Source: Clostridiaceae bacterium (lineage in GTDB: Bacteria > Bacillota > Clostridia > Oscillospirales > Acutalibacteraceae). Taken from it: 31,566 bases of DNA. A program made the position numbers and the translations under genes. Under the pieces are notes generated by a model. That model saw only the letters and a list, made by a program, of their open reading frames with translations, ran no database searches and was not told the origin of the DNA. Of this stretch, positions 8,047-14,905 are shown in pieces. Numbering within the stretch: position 1 is the stretch's first letter; each line of letters begins with the position of its first letter. Location: NCBI GenBank assembly GCA_016297555.1, contig JAEDGK010000008.1, positions 1 through 31,566 of the forward strand. Reading direction: 5' to 3'.

Positions 8047-8079
8047 AATGCTCCGCAGAGATTTTCTGTGGAGCATTTT
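8047..8079 (+). terminator. Terminator of the nitroreductase gene
   Basis: AATGCTCCGCAGA (8047-8059) pairs with TCTGTGGAGCATT (8065-8077), with one G-U pair, and ends in TTTT. It starts 5 bases past the stop codon. Confidence 0.85.
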
Positions 8080-8116
8080 ATGTCATGACCCTCGAAACGA
8101 AAGGAGGACGGAACTA

Positions 8117-8387
8117 TCATATGAATGTGTCGTGTGTGAATTTTGCACCGAGACGGAAACCGGAAACGAAAGCATCGGTGAGACTGCGGGCTGTGAATTC
8201 AATATACTTGTCTGTGTAGTTCAGAAACATCGTCTTATCTTCGCCGGATAGTTTATCGGATATTTGTTTCTCGAGTTCAGTCAGATCGTTCAGTTTCTTC
8301 TTCAATTCCGCACCGAATTCCGGATTGTACGCCTGTGCATCAATGTTTCCGTAATATAAATCCCGCCATAAATCCTCTTTCCGTCAC
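8117..8387 (-). pseudogene. Frameshifted DUF6809-like small protein
   Basis: The minus frame ending at 8117 reads ...DLWRDLYYGNIDAQAYNPEF and then a coiled-coil Lys/Glu region ending in FVSGFRLGAKFTHDTFI. This matches the layout I associate with Clostridial DUF6809 proteins: LYYGNI near the start and GFRLG near the end. The frame has no ATG or GTG for its N-terminus; the only in-frame start is an internal TTG at 8305. Removing one A from the AAA at 8378-8380 would join it to the GTG at 8387 and give MTEEDLWRDLYYGNI, about 89 residues. A one-base insertion in decaying cargo is the simplest reading. Use of a non-standard start is the alternative. Confidence 0.6.
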
Positions 8388-8558
8388 TTTGTTTTCTATA
8401 TATCATTTTAGCAGAAATCAGATGTCACGTCACGTTCTAAAGCGCATGAAAAATGACGCGAATCAAGAAATATGGCCGGCTATACCGCACAAAAACCTGT
8501 CATTATGAATGGCTTTTCCACCTACACGCTCACACTGAAATACATCAATCCAACTGAT

Positions 8559-9296
8559 TTAAAATTTGAAAAGTCCTGATATAAATCCGAAAAGGTCTTC
8601 AAAAATATCTACAATTTTTTCAAATACATCTGCGATCTGTTCAAGAACGCCCAGTTCTTCTGTGGATTCTTCAGGCTTATCATCGGGGGTTTCTTCGTCC
8701 TTGGGAAGAGTGGTTTCTTCCTGCTCAGGTTCATCAGGTTGCGTTGTTTCTTCATCGGAAATTTCTTCGGATTCCTTATCTTTAGTTTCGAGAATCAGCT
8801 TGCACTCTGTACAAACTCTTATCAGTTTATCTGCTCCTTCAGGCATCCAGTCGCCCGGAGTATGATCAATAATAGGCAGAACTTCGGTATAGTAATCACC
8901 ACATTCGCATGAAAGTCTGGCTGATCCCGAACGGGTGCAGGACGGTTCGCGTGTTACTGTCTCTTTTGAGAACGAATGCTCGTGAAGTTCACCGTTAATA
9001 TAAAGATCCGTTTCTCTGAATAAGTCTTTACTGCTTACGTATCTGCGCCATTCAGCCATCGTTCCCGAATAATATACAGTCTGAATTTCGTTGCATTCAA
9101 GAAAAGCAGTCAATTCGATTTTTTCGATGCCCTTATCAAATATGACGGTTTTGGTTTTTTCTCTGTAAGCATACCACGGAGCATCACCGAGCATTCTGTA
9201 ACCATACAAATTCCCGTTCCCACTGATAGTGAGAGCATTTTCTCTCACATCAAGAATCCAAGTCAGATTATTGCCGCAAGTGCCTTCGGGGTCCAT
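8559..9296 (-). CDS. Surface protein fragment lacking its signal peptide
   Basis: 245 residues. Residues 6-80 (GTCGNNLTW... LTISGNGNLYGY... APWY) match the opening block of Clostridial leucine-rich-repeat-type (LRR_5/BspA-like) surface proteins. A Cys-rich middle follows (CTRSGSARLSCECG, CTECK), then a Thr/Pro/Glu/Asp-rich spacer (about 170-215) and a C-terminal amphipathic helix (VFEKIVDIFEDLFGFISGLF). It should be secreted, but no signal peptide precedes it. The ATG at 9296 has no ribosome site, and upstream the frame runs on antisense to an unrelated gene remnant. It is therefore probably the 3' part of a gene cut off at about 9290-9300, and may not be expressed. Confidence 0.65.
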   Translation of the reverse strand: MDPEGTCGNNLTWILDVRENALTISGNGNLYGYRMLGDAPWYAYREKTKTVIFDKGIEKIELTAFLECNEIQTVYYSGTMAEWRRYVSSKDLFRETDLYINGELHEHSFSKETVTREPSCTRSGSARLSCECGDYYTEVLPIIDHTPGDWMPEGADKLIRVCTECKLILETKDKESEEISDEETTQPDEPEQEETTLPKDEETPDDKPEESTEELGVLEQIADVFEKIVDIFEDLFGFISGLFKF

Positions 9297-9517
9297 GAAT
9301 ACAAGGTAAGGAATGAGCCGTTCAGCGCTTATGATGGCAAGGTGTTCGGCAGTGTTGAAAAGATGTTCAGGAAAGCCAACAACCGTTTTGCTTATCTTCT
9401 TACCTCTCGAAATCTGATTTACGATTTCGTTCCAGAGAATGAATATGAAAAGCTAATAACCGATTGCTACAACGCCAAGAAGGCTGAATACAGCGCAAAC
9501 CCCAAAGGCGAGAAATA
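9297..9517 (+). pseudogene. Remnant of an unidentified gene, C-terminal part only
   Basis: On the plus strand one frame reads HEYKVRNEPFSAYDGKVFG, then KANNRFAYLLTSRNLIYDFV, and ends NAKKAEYSANPKGEK-stop at about 9517. The composition is that of a normal soluble protein, but there is no start codon with a ribosome site. Its upstream end runs into the antisense surface-protein fragment. I do not recognise the family. It is most simply a C-terminal scrap left by a deletion that also truncated the surface gene. Confidence 0.45.
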
Positions 9518-9601
9518 ACACTTAAATTATATGTGCACAGCGACGAATATACTCAGAAAGCCGCAAACGAAAAATTCGCTTCACTTGTGTGGAACGGATA
9601 A
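9518..9601 (+). pseudogene. Probable C-terminal scrap of a tyrosine recombinase (integrase)
   Basis: A short open stretch reads TLKLYVHSDEYTQKAANEKF and stops after seven more residues. The T-L-x-x-Y-x-H pattern followed by A-A-x-x-K-F matches the end of phage-type integrases, where that Tyr (codon 9530-9532) is the nucleophile. None of the upstream catalytic motifs (Arg, H-x-x-R) is present; the preceding DNA is in another frame and belongs to a different remnant. A strong terminator follows 20 bases on, as expected at a gene end. Because the match is only ~27 residues, a chance likeness cannot be excluded. Confidence 0.5.
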
Positions 9602-9620
9602 AGACTGTTTGAGCAAAGAA

Positions 9621-9660
9621 AACACAGATTCGGCGATTAAACCGAATCTGTGTTTTGCTT
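9621..9660 (+). terminator. Terminator after the integrase-like remnant
   Basis: AACACAGATTCGG (9621-9633) pairs perfectly with CCGAATCTGTGTT (9642-9654), followed by TTTGCTT. It can also serve the convergent AlbA_2 gene from the other side. Confidence 0.8.
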
Positions 9661-9664
9661 AATT
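9638..9664 (+). repeat. Repeat flanking the AlbA_2 gene, left copy
   Basis: AAACCGAATCTGTG followed by a T-rich run and CTTAATT. The same 14-base core, a T-rich run and CTTAATT recur at about 11226-11252, just upstream of the AlbA_2 gene. The terminator half-site is thus duplicated around that gene. Confidence 0.55.
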
Positions 9665-9670
9665 TTAATA

Positions 9671-11140
9671 TTATGATTTCAGTTTATATCTGCGATTTTT
9701 ATTGTTACCCTCCGGCACGATAATATCATCTGAAATCATTTCGCTCAATATTTCCTTAAGCCTTGAACTTTTCAGCCCGACAAGTTCAGCAAGCTCTGAA
9801 CTTTTTGCAGAAGCGTTTGTTGTCAGATATTCTATAATTGCCTGCTTATGTGCAAGGGTCTTTATCGCCGCTTTTTTATCGCCGCTTTTTATCGCCGCTT
9901 TTTTTTCGCCGCTTTTTATCGCCGCTTTTTTCAGCGGAAGCGATAGTGTTATGCGTTCAGGATCAAACTCCTCACTGATTGTTGGTGCAGACCAACCCTG
10001 CTTGTTCCAAACACTATAGATATTCGGAATACCGCTCCCTGCACGTTCACCGATATCTATAAGGGTAAACATTTTCATAAGCACTGTATTTCTTGGATCG
10101 GATATTCCGCCGGATTTGGCAGCTTCAAGCTCTATTCTGAAACCACCCGGATTTGAAATCGTGATTTCATCAGGTTTATTTATGATAACAATTCCTCTGG
10201 TTCCGTGATAGTCGGAGTTTATAAGGCAGTTTGCCAAAGCCTCACGGACTGCAATATGAACAGAGGTATCTTCAACACGAATTCCGTTTTCAATCTTAAA
10301 AGGCACCTTGATATTTTGCGAAATTTTGTTGTATACCCGAAAGTAGAAATCGTAGATATTGCCGCTCCATTCGCCTGAAGATGAAACTATTCTGTCTGTC
10401 CAACGGGTTGCGTCATCATATTGTTCCTGATAATCCAGAAAATATGACGGGAATTCACGAACAATTTCATATTCGTGACCAAACATCAGAAGACCCGCAA
10501 CAGTAGGATGACGCTTACCGTCATCACCTCTGCCGACTGCTCCTAATCTCAAAAGAAAATCCTCGTCCTCTAAGGTTTCCCAAACGTGTCCCGGTTTGGA
10601 ATGCTTCATGCGCATACGATAGCTGTGAACGCTTTCAAAGTCAAAAACATCCAAATCCATTTCGTTCAAAACCAGCATATCCTGAGATTTGATTGATGCA
10701 TCCCGTATCATTGCGTTAATTTCTTCTTTTGTGCACTTATAGTCACCCTCGCCGTTTCGGCGATAGCTGTTGATATAATTGCCGTCAAGATAAACAGGGC
10801 GGTCGGAACGCTGTGCTCTGGGAACATTTATTACAACTATCTGATTTCCGTCAACATCCTTCACATAAACATCTTTATTTGAAAGAATATTTGCACTGAC
10901 TTTCTGTGAATTATTAATAATATCCCAGAAATCTTTGATAAGCTTATCCGGATCAGGAATATTGATAGGGTGAAGAGTTTTGTCTGCATATTCTTCAACG
11001 CCAAGCAATATTACTCCGCCTATTGTGTTGGCAAAAGCTGAATATGTTTCCCAAATGCTGTGGGGCAATCCGCCTAAAGCTTTTTTAGCTTCAATGCGGT
11101 TGTTTTCTTTATATTTTTCAAGACTTGAGAAATCGAGCAA
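9671..11140 (-). CDS. AlbA_2 / HATPase_c_4 transcriptional-regulator-like protein
   Basis: 489 residues if it starts at the TTG at 11140, which has AGAGGTG 6 bases upstream. A promoter at 11184-11212 excludes the longer frame from 11212; GTG at 11149 is also possible. NNRIEAKKALGGLPHSIWETYSAFAN and GGVILLGVE form the AlbA_2 (Schlafen-like) domain, about 10-130. VREALANCLINSDYHG and ITISNPGGF, with ERAGSGIPNI, form the GHKL-type HATPase_c_4 domain, about 300-400. KKAAIKSG is then repeated about three times, and the C-terminal ~60 residues look like a winged helix. Such proteins are often annotated as RecG-like regulators and are common in mobile and defence-rich regions. DNA or RNA binding is inferred. 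Confidence 0.82.
   Translation of the reverse strand: MLDFSSLEKYKENNRIEAKKALGGLPHSIWETYSAFANTIGGVILLGVEEYADKTLHPINIPDPDKLIKDFWDIINNSQKVSANILSNKDVYVKDVDGNQIVVINVPRAQRSDRPVYLDGNYINSYRRNGEGDYKCTKEEINAMIRDASIKSQDMLVLNEMDLDVFDFESVHSYRMRMKHSKPGHVWETLEDEDFLLRLGAVGRGDDGKRHPTVAGLLMFGHEYEIVREFPSYFLDYQEQYDDATRWTDRIVSSSGEWSGNIYDFYFRVYNKISQNIKVPFKIENGIRVEDTSVHIAVREALANCLINSDYHGTRGIVIINKPDEITISNPGGFRIELEAAKSGGISDPRNTVLMKMFTLIDIGERAGSGIPNIYSVWNKQGWSAPTISEEFDPERITLSLPLKKAAIKSGEKKAAIKSGDKKAAIKTLAHKQAIIEYLTTNASAKSSELAELVGLKSSRLKEILSEMISDDIIVPEGNNKNRRYKLKS
9869..9935 (-). repeat. In-frame tandem repeat encoding KKAAIKSG units
   Basis: The DNA alternates ATCGCCGC with T-runs and encodes KKAAIKSGE, KKAAIKSGD and KKAAIKT: a 27-base period with about 2.7 copies. 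Units of 27 bases keep the frame, so copy-number change would alter the length of the basic linker between the ATPase and winged-helix parts. The long T-runs are also prone to slippage. Confidence 0.75.
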
Positions 11141-11183
11141 TTCTTTCACCTCTGCTAATATTATATGTCGTTCTTTGAAATTC

Positions 11184-11212
11184 AGTATAGCACACTTTTC
11201 TGAATATATCAA
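11184..11212 (-). promoter_or_regulatory. Promoter of the AlbA_2 gene
   Basis: Minus strand: TTGATA (11212-11207), a 17-base spacer, then TATACT (11189-11184). Transcription would begin near 11177, upstream of the TTG start at 11140. Confidence 0.7.
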
Positions 11213-11225
11213 CGCTATTTATTTC

Positions 11226-11275
11226 AAACCGAATCTGTGGTTTTTTCTTAATTATTGACAAAATATTGACATTTT
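11226..11275 (+). repeat. Right-end repeats of the island
   Basis: Bases 11226-11252 repeat the AAACCGAATCTGTG/CTTAATT segment found at 9638-9664. Bases 11252-11275 repeat the 24-base TTGACA-containing motif of 7114-7137 with one mismatch. They lie immediately before the rpsI terminator repeat. Confidence 0.5.
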
Positions 11276-11290
11276 GGATTTCGAAATTAT

Positions 11291-11336
11291 TCTCAAAAAG
11301 AAAAGAGCCATTGGAATCGTTGAGATTCCAATGGCT
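11291..11336 (-). terminator. Terminator of the rplM-rpsI operon
   Basis: Minus strand: AGCCATTGGAATC pairs with GATTCCAATGGCT over a 5-base loop and is followed by CTTTTCTTTTT. It lies 24 bases past the rpsI stop. Confidence 0.88.
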
Positions 11337-11377
11337 TTGATAATCCCCATTCGGGATAAATTATCTCTTTGAGAACT
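11306..11377 (+). repeat. Direct repeat at the rpsI 3' end, right island boundary
   Basis: The partner of 6880-6951 (63 of 72 bases identical by hand alignment). This copy carries the real last codons and the terminator of rpsI, so the gene remains intact after the presumed integration. Confidence 0.8.
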
Positions 11378-11759
11378 GCGGTGCACGGCGAGCGCCTTTG
11401 AGACCGTATTTCTTTCTTTCCTTCATTCTGGGGTCTCTGGTCAGGAAGCCTGCCTTCTTGAGAGCGGGACGAAGGTTTTCGTCATACTGAAGAAGAGCGC
11501 GGGCAATGCCGTGACGGATTGCGCCTGCCTGGCCTGTAACTCCGCCGCCGCCTACGCGGCAAACGATGTCAAACTTCTCTGCTGTGTCGGTAAGAGCGAG
11601 AGGCTGACGAACGATGAGCTTGAGTGTTTCAAGACCGAAATAATCATCGATATCTCTGTCGTTGATTGTTATCTTGCCGGTGCCTGCATAAACGCGTACT
11701 CTTGCAACCGAGCTCTTTCTGCGGCCTGTGCCGTAGAAGTAAGGATTTGAATCGTACAT
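11361..11759 (-). CDS. rpsI: 30S ribosomal protein S9
   Basis: 132 residues, the normal S9 length. YFYGTGRRKSSVARVR at the start, GGGVTGQAGAIRHGIARAL in the middle and the basic tail RAPQFSKR, which reaches toward the P-site tRNA, are all diagnostic. It follows rplM by about 19 bases in the conserved L13-S9 operon. Its final codons are duplicated 4.4 kb away at 6932-6951, indicating use of the gene end as an integration site. Confidence 0.98.
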   Translation of the reverse strand: MYDSNPYFYGTGRRKSSVARVRVYAGTGKITINDRDIDDYFGLETLKLIVRQPLALTDTAEKFDIVCRVGGGGVTGQAGAIRHGIARALLQYDENLRPALKKAGFLTRDPRMKERKKYGLKGARRAPQFSKR

Positions 11760-11778
11760 TATTTATAGCCTCCCTTTC

Positions 11779-12207
11779 TTAAAATTCCCAAGTGTCGGGC
11801 TTCTGAGCGGCATGAGGATGCTCTGCGCCCTTAACTACGCGAAGTCTTGTGAGAGCCTTGCGGCCGATAACCGTGTCGGGAATCATACCCTTAACGGCAA
11901 GAGTCATCGCAAACTCGGGTCTGGTTTTCATAAGTGTGCTGTATTTAACCTCTTTAAGATGACCGATATAGCCGGTGTGACGGTAATACATTTTCTGATC
12001 GAGCTTGTTGCCTGTCAGAACAGCTTTTTCTGCATTGATGATGATAACATGGTCGCCGCAGTCAGCATTGGGAGTAAAGATGGGCTTATGCTTGCCGCGA
12101 AGAAGCTTTGCTGCCTCAACAGCTACCTTGCCCATGGGCTTGCCTGCTGCATCGATCACATACCACTTGCGGGTGATGTCGCCCGCCTTAGGCATATAAG
12201 TTGACAT
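11779..12207 (-). CDS. rplM: 50S ribosomal protein L13
   Basis: 142 residues from the ATG at 12207, which has GGAGG upstream. The in-frame extension to 12252 would overlap the -10 element and is rejected. MSTYMPKAGDITRKWYVIDAAGKPMGKVA and GMIPDTVIGRKALTRLRVVKGAEHPHAAQKP are classic L13 segments; IINAEK and GKHKP also match. First gene of the rplM-rpsI operon, an early 50S assembly protein. Confidence 0.98.
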   Translation of the reverse strand: MSTYMPKAGDITRKWYVIDAAGKPMGKVAVEAAKLLRGKHKPIFTPNADCGDHVIIINAEKAVLTGNKLDQKMYYRHTGYIGHLKEVKYSTLMKTRPEFAMTLAVKGMIPDTVIGRKALTRLRVVKGAEHPHAAQKPDTWEF

Positions 12208-12242
12208 AACTTTTCCTCCGTTTATTTTTTTCGTGCTTGCAT

Positions 12243-12271
12243 ATCTTATCATAAGGCTGTGATTATGTCAA
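12243..12271 (-). promoter_or_regulatory. Promoter of rplM-rpsI
   Basis: Minus strand: TTGACA (12271-12266), 17-base spacer, TAAGAT (12248-12243). The start point falls near 12236, leaving a short leader before the ATG at 12207. Confidence 0.75.
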
Positions 12272-12394
12272 GAGGTTTTTTTGAATTTTTTAATTTATAT
12301 TCTGCAATCTCTCGTTTTCTCGTTTTTTCTTCCGTTTTCATAGCAAAAGCTCACGCACGATTTACAAAAAATTTTTATTTCCCCGTCAAAATAA

Positions 12395-12446
12395 CGCAAA
12401 AAACGGCGGGCTTTGGAAATTACGGATTAATTCCCCGCCCGCCGCT
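12395..12446 (-). terminator. Terminator of thrS
   Basis: Minus strand: AGCGGCGGGC pairs with GCCCGCCGTT across a 25-base loop, followed by TTTTG. It starts 16 bases past the thrS stop. Confidence 0.75.
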
Positions 12447-12461
12447 GTTCATTTTATTGTG

Positions 12462-14375
12462 TTACCAAATCTTCTTGCTCTTTATGTCAGCCAATGCGTC
12501 CGCCGCAAAGCTGTCAACATCTCTTGCGCCGATGTCGCCCTCGCCTCTCTTACGCACGGAAACCGTGCCGTCCTCGATTTCCTTGTCGCCGACAAGCAGC
12601 ATATAAGGAATCTTGTGGAGCTGAGCCTCGCGGATTTTATAGCCGATCTTTTCGCTTCTCTCGTCAACGGTTACACGCATACCCATTGCCTCAAGCTTTT
12701 CGCGAACGGAATTTGCATATTCGTGATGGCGGTCGGCAATCGGCAGAATTCTGATCTGCTCGGGAGCAAGCCAAATCGGGAAAGCGCCTGCAAAATGCTC
12801 GGTAATAACGCCTATGAAACGCTCGATTGAGCCGAGAACAACTCTGTGAATCATAACCGGGCGGTGCTTCTCGCCGTCGGGTCCCGTATATTCAAGCTCA
12901 AATCTTTCGGGAAGCTGCATATCAAGCTGGATTGTGCCGCACTGCCATGTTCTGCCGAGCGAATCGGAAAGGTGGAAATCAAGCTTCGGACCGTAGAACG
13001 CGCCGTCGCCCTCATTGATAACAAAATCCTTGCCCATTTCCGTAACGGCGGTTTTGAGGGTTTCGGTTGCAAAATTCCAATCTTTCTCATCGCCCATATG
13101 ATCCTCGGGCATGGTTGAAACCTCTATCTGATAGGTCAGACCGAATACGGAATAAACCTCGTCAAACAGGCGGACAACATTTTTGATTTCATCCTTCATC
13201 TGATCCCATGTCATAAAGATGTGCGCATCGTCCTGCGTGAAGCAGCGAACACGGAAAAGCCCGTGGAGCGCGCCGCTGAGCTCATGGCGGTGAACAAGAC
13301 CCAGCTCGCCGCATCTGAGCGGCAAATCACGGTATGAATGAGGCTGAAGCTTATAGACAAGCATTCCGCCGGGGCAGTTCATGGGCTTGATGGCAAAATC
13401 CGTGTCATCAATAACGGTGGTATACATATTCTCTTTATAATGATCCCAATGTCCGCTGCGCTCCCAAAGAGCGCGGTTGAGCATCATCGGGGTTGAAATT
13501 TCGACATAGCCGTAACGCTTATGAACCTCGCGCCAATAATCGATAAGCGTGTTTCTGAGCGTCATACCGTTGGGCAGGAAAAACGGGAATCCGGGACCCT
13601 CGTCCATAATCGTGAAGAGCCCGAGCTCCTTGCCGAGCTTTCTGTGGTCTCTTTTCTTTGCTTCCTCAATGGCGGCAAGATGAGCGTCCAAATCCTCTTT
13701 TTTGGTGAAAGCCGTGCCGTAAATTCTTTGGAGCATCTTGTTTTTGGAGTCTCCGCGCCAATAAGCTCCCGTGCAGGAGGTCAGCTTAAACGCCTTAACC
13801 CTGCTTGTGTCGGGAATATGAGGACCGGCGCAAAGCTCGTTGAATTCGCCCTGCTTGTAGAACGAAATCTTTTCGCCCTTGTCGGAATGTTCCTTGATAA
13901 GCTCAACCTTGAAGTCCTCGCCCTTATCAGCCATCATCTTAACGGCTTCGTCGGGGTCAAGCTCATATTTTTCAAGCGGCAGACCCTCTTTGACGATTTT
14001 TTTCATCTCTGCCTCTATCTTTTCGAGAACATCGGGAGTAAAGGGAACATCAACATCAAAGTCATAGTAGAAACCGTTGTCGATGGCAGGACCGATTGCA
14101 AGCTTTGCTTCGGGATAAAGCCTTTTAACAGCCTGAGCAAGAATATGGGACGCGGTGTGGCGCAAAGCCCATTTGCCGTCGGGATCGTCAAAGGTGAGTA
14201 TTTCAAGCGAGCAGTCATTTTCAAGCGGAGTTCTCAAATCGGCAACCTTGCCGTCGATTTTGCAAACGCAGGCCGCTTTATAAAGCCCCATTCCGAGGCT
14301 TTTTGCGATTTCCATTGCGGTTGTGCCTTTTTCAAACTCCTTTACAACGCCGCCTTTAAGCGTAACTTTTATCAT
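12462..14375 (-). CDS. thrS: Threonine--tRNA ligase
   Basis: 637 residues, the usual full bacterial length. Residues 1-60 are the TGS domain. HTASHILAQAV and ELCAGPH carry the zinc-binding His/Cys of the editing (N2) domain. The class II catalytic core shows MNCPGGMLVYK, RCFTQDDAHIF (motif 2) and SIERFIGVITEHFAG (motif 3). APEQIRILPI starts the anticodon-binding domain. It charges tRNA-Thr. The ATG at 14375 follows AAAGGA. Expression is controlled by a T-box leader just upstream, so it should respond to uncharged tRNA-Thr. Confidence 0.98.
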   Translation of the reverse strand: MIKVTLKGGVVKEFEKGTTAMEIAKSLGMGLYKAACVCKIDGKVADLRTPLENDCSLEILTFDDPDGKWALRHTASHILAQAVKRLYPEAKLAIGPAIDNGFYYDFDVDVPFTPDVLEKIEAEMKKIVKEGLPLEKYELDPDEAVKMMADKGEDFKVELIKEHSDKGEKISFYKQGEFNELCAGPHIPDTSRVKAFKLTSCTGAYWRGDSKNKMLQRIYGTAFTKKEDLDAHLAAIEEAKKRDHRKLGKELGLFTIMDEGPGFPFFLPNGMTLRNTLIDYWREVHKRYGYVEISTPMMLNRALWERSGHWDHYKENMYTTVIDDTDFAIKPMNCPGGMLVYKLQPHSYRDLPLRCGELGLVHRHELSGALHGLFRVRCFTQDDAHIFMTWDQMKDEIKNVVRLFDEVYSVFGLTYQIEVSTMPEDHMGDEKDWNFATETLKTAVTEMGKDFVINEGDGAFYGPKLDFHLSDSLGRTWQCGTIQLDMQLPERFELEYTGPDGEKHRPVMIHRVVLGSIERFIGVITEHFAGAFPIWLAPEQIRILPIADRHHEYANSVREKLEAMGMRVTVDERSEKIGYKIREAQLHKIPYMLLVGDKEIEDGTVSVRKRGEGDIGARDVDSFAADALADIKSKKIW

Positions 14376-14407
14376 ATTATCAATCCTTTCTGATTACTTT
14401 TTGAATT

Positions 14408-14660
14408 TCAATAAAAAAATAAGCCTCATCCCGCCAAAACAGGATGAAGCATTTTTTGCTCCACGGTTCCACCCGTCATTCCGAATAAAAAATCCGGCTC
14501 TCAAAACAGCTTTAACGCAGCTGATACGGCTATCCTTATTTCGGTAAGCTCTCGGCAGCGGTAGCGGCTTGCGGACTTTACCGCCCTTACAGCCAACGGG
14601 GCGGCTCTCTGTGAAAAGCCCGTTGCAGGCAGCCTTCTGCCTCAACGATTTAATCTGTAT
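14408..14660 (-). promoter_or_regulatory. T-box riboswitch controlling thrS
   Basis: Minus strand. The conserved T-box GGGTGGAACCGTGG lies at 14474-14460. It is followed by a terminator stem, GCTTCATCC...GGGATGAGGC (14450-14422), and a T-rich run. Upstream is stem I with the typical AGAGAGCCG...TTGGCTGTAA distal element. A likely specifier ACC (Thr codon) sits at 14562-14560 in CGCTACCGCTGCCGAG; a second ACC occurs in AGCTTACCGAAAT. Unacylated tRNA-Thr would pair with the specifier and the T-box and favour the antiterminator. Confidence 0.92.
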
Positions 14661-14668
14661 TTTAGATT

Positions 14669-14697
14669 ATATTATCACTCGCCGAGCTGAAAGTCAA
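14669..14697 (-). promoter_or_regulatory. Promoter of the thrS T-box transcript
   Basis: Minus strand: TTGACT (14697-14692), 17-base spacer, TAATAT (14674-14669), followed directly by the leader. Confidence 0.65.
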
Positions 14698-14728
14698 TAG
14701 AATTTTGATGTTAATATAAATAAAAAAC

Positions 14729-14757
14729 TTGACAATAACCTGTCAAAAGTATAATAT
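14729..14757 (+). promoter_or_regulatory. Promoter of rny
   Basis: TTGACA (14729-14734), 17-base spacer, TAATAT (14752-14757). A leader of about 140 bases follows. It contains GGCGCGTATGCGCC near 14788 and a CATTTC...GAAATG hairpin (14846-14870) just before the ribosome site. Confidence 0.7.
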
Positions 14758-14905
14758 AGATACAATGGTGTTATTTTGTGCCAAGAAGGCGCGTATGCGC
14801 CCGATAACGCCGTTAATTGATTTTTCGGTAATTTTTTCATATTGACATTTCGCCGCCGCGCGGTGAAATGCCAAAAAAATTTAAGTTAAGGAGGAAAAAG
14901 CACAG

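Noticed and set aside
8122..8219. AAAGGAGG followed by an ATG on the plus strand after the nitroreductase terminator
   Set aside because: The frame is antisense to the DUF6809-like gene and gives no recognisable protein; the purine run is probably chance.
8474..8578. Plus-strand open stretch (AGYTAQKPVIMNGFSTYT...)
   Set aside because: Protein-like composition but too short, without a ribosome site, and running into an antisense gene; possibly debris, not callable.
9869..9935. Possible CRISPR or minisatellite because of regular GCCGC/T-run spacing
   Set aside because: The repeats are in frame inside the AlbA_2 gene with no spacers.
13521..14393. Long 290-codon plus-strand frame antisense to thrS
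   Set aside because: Antisense shadow of a certain gene; its open length follows from thrS codon bias.
14846..14870. Terminator or attenuator before rny
   Set aside because: The hairpin is real but is followed by an A-run instead of T's, so it is not an intrinsic terminator on the plus strand.
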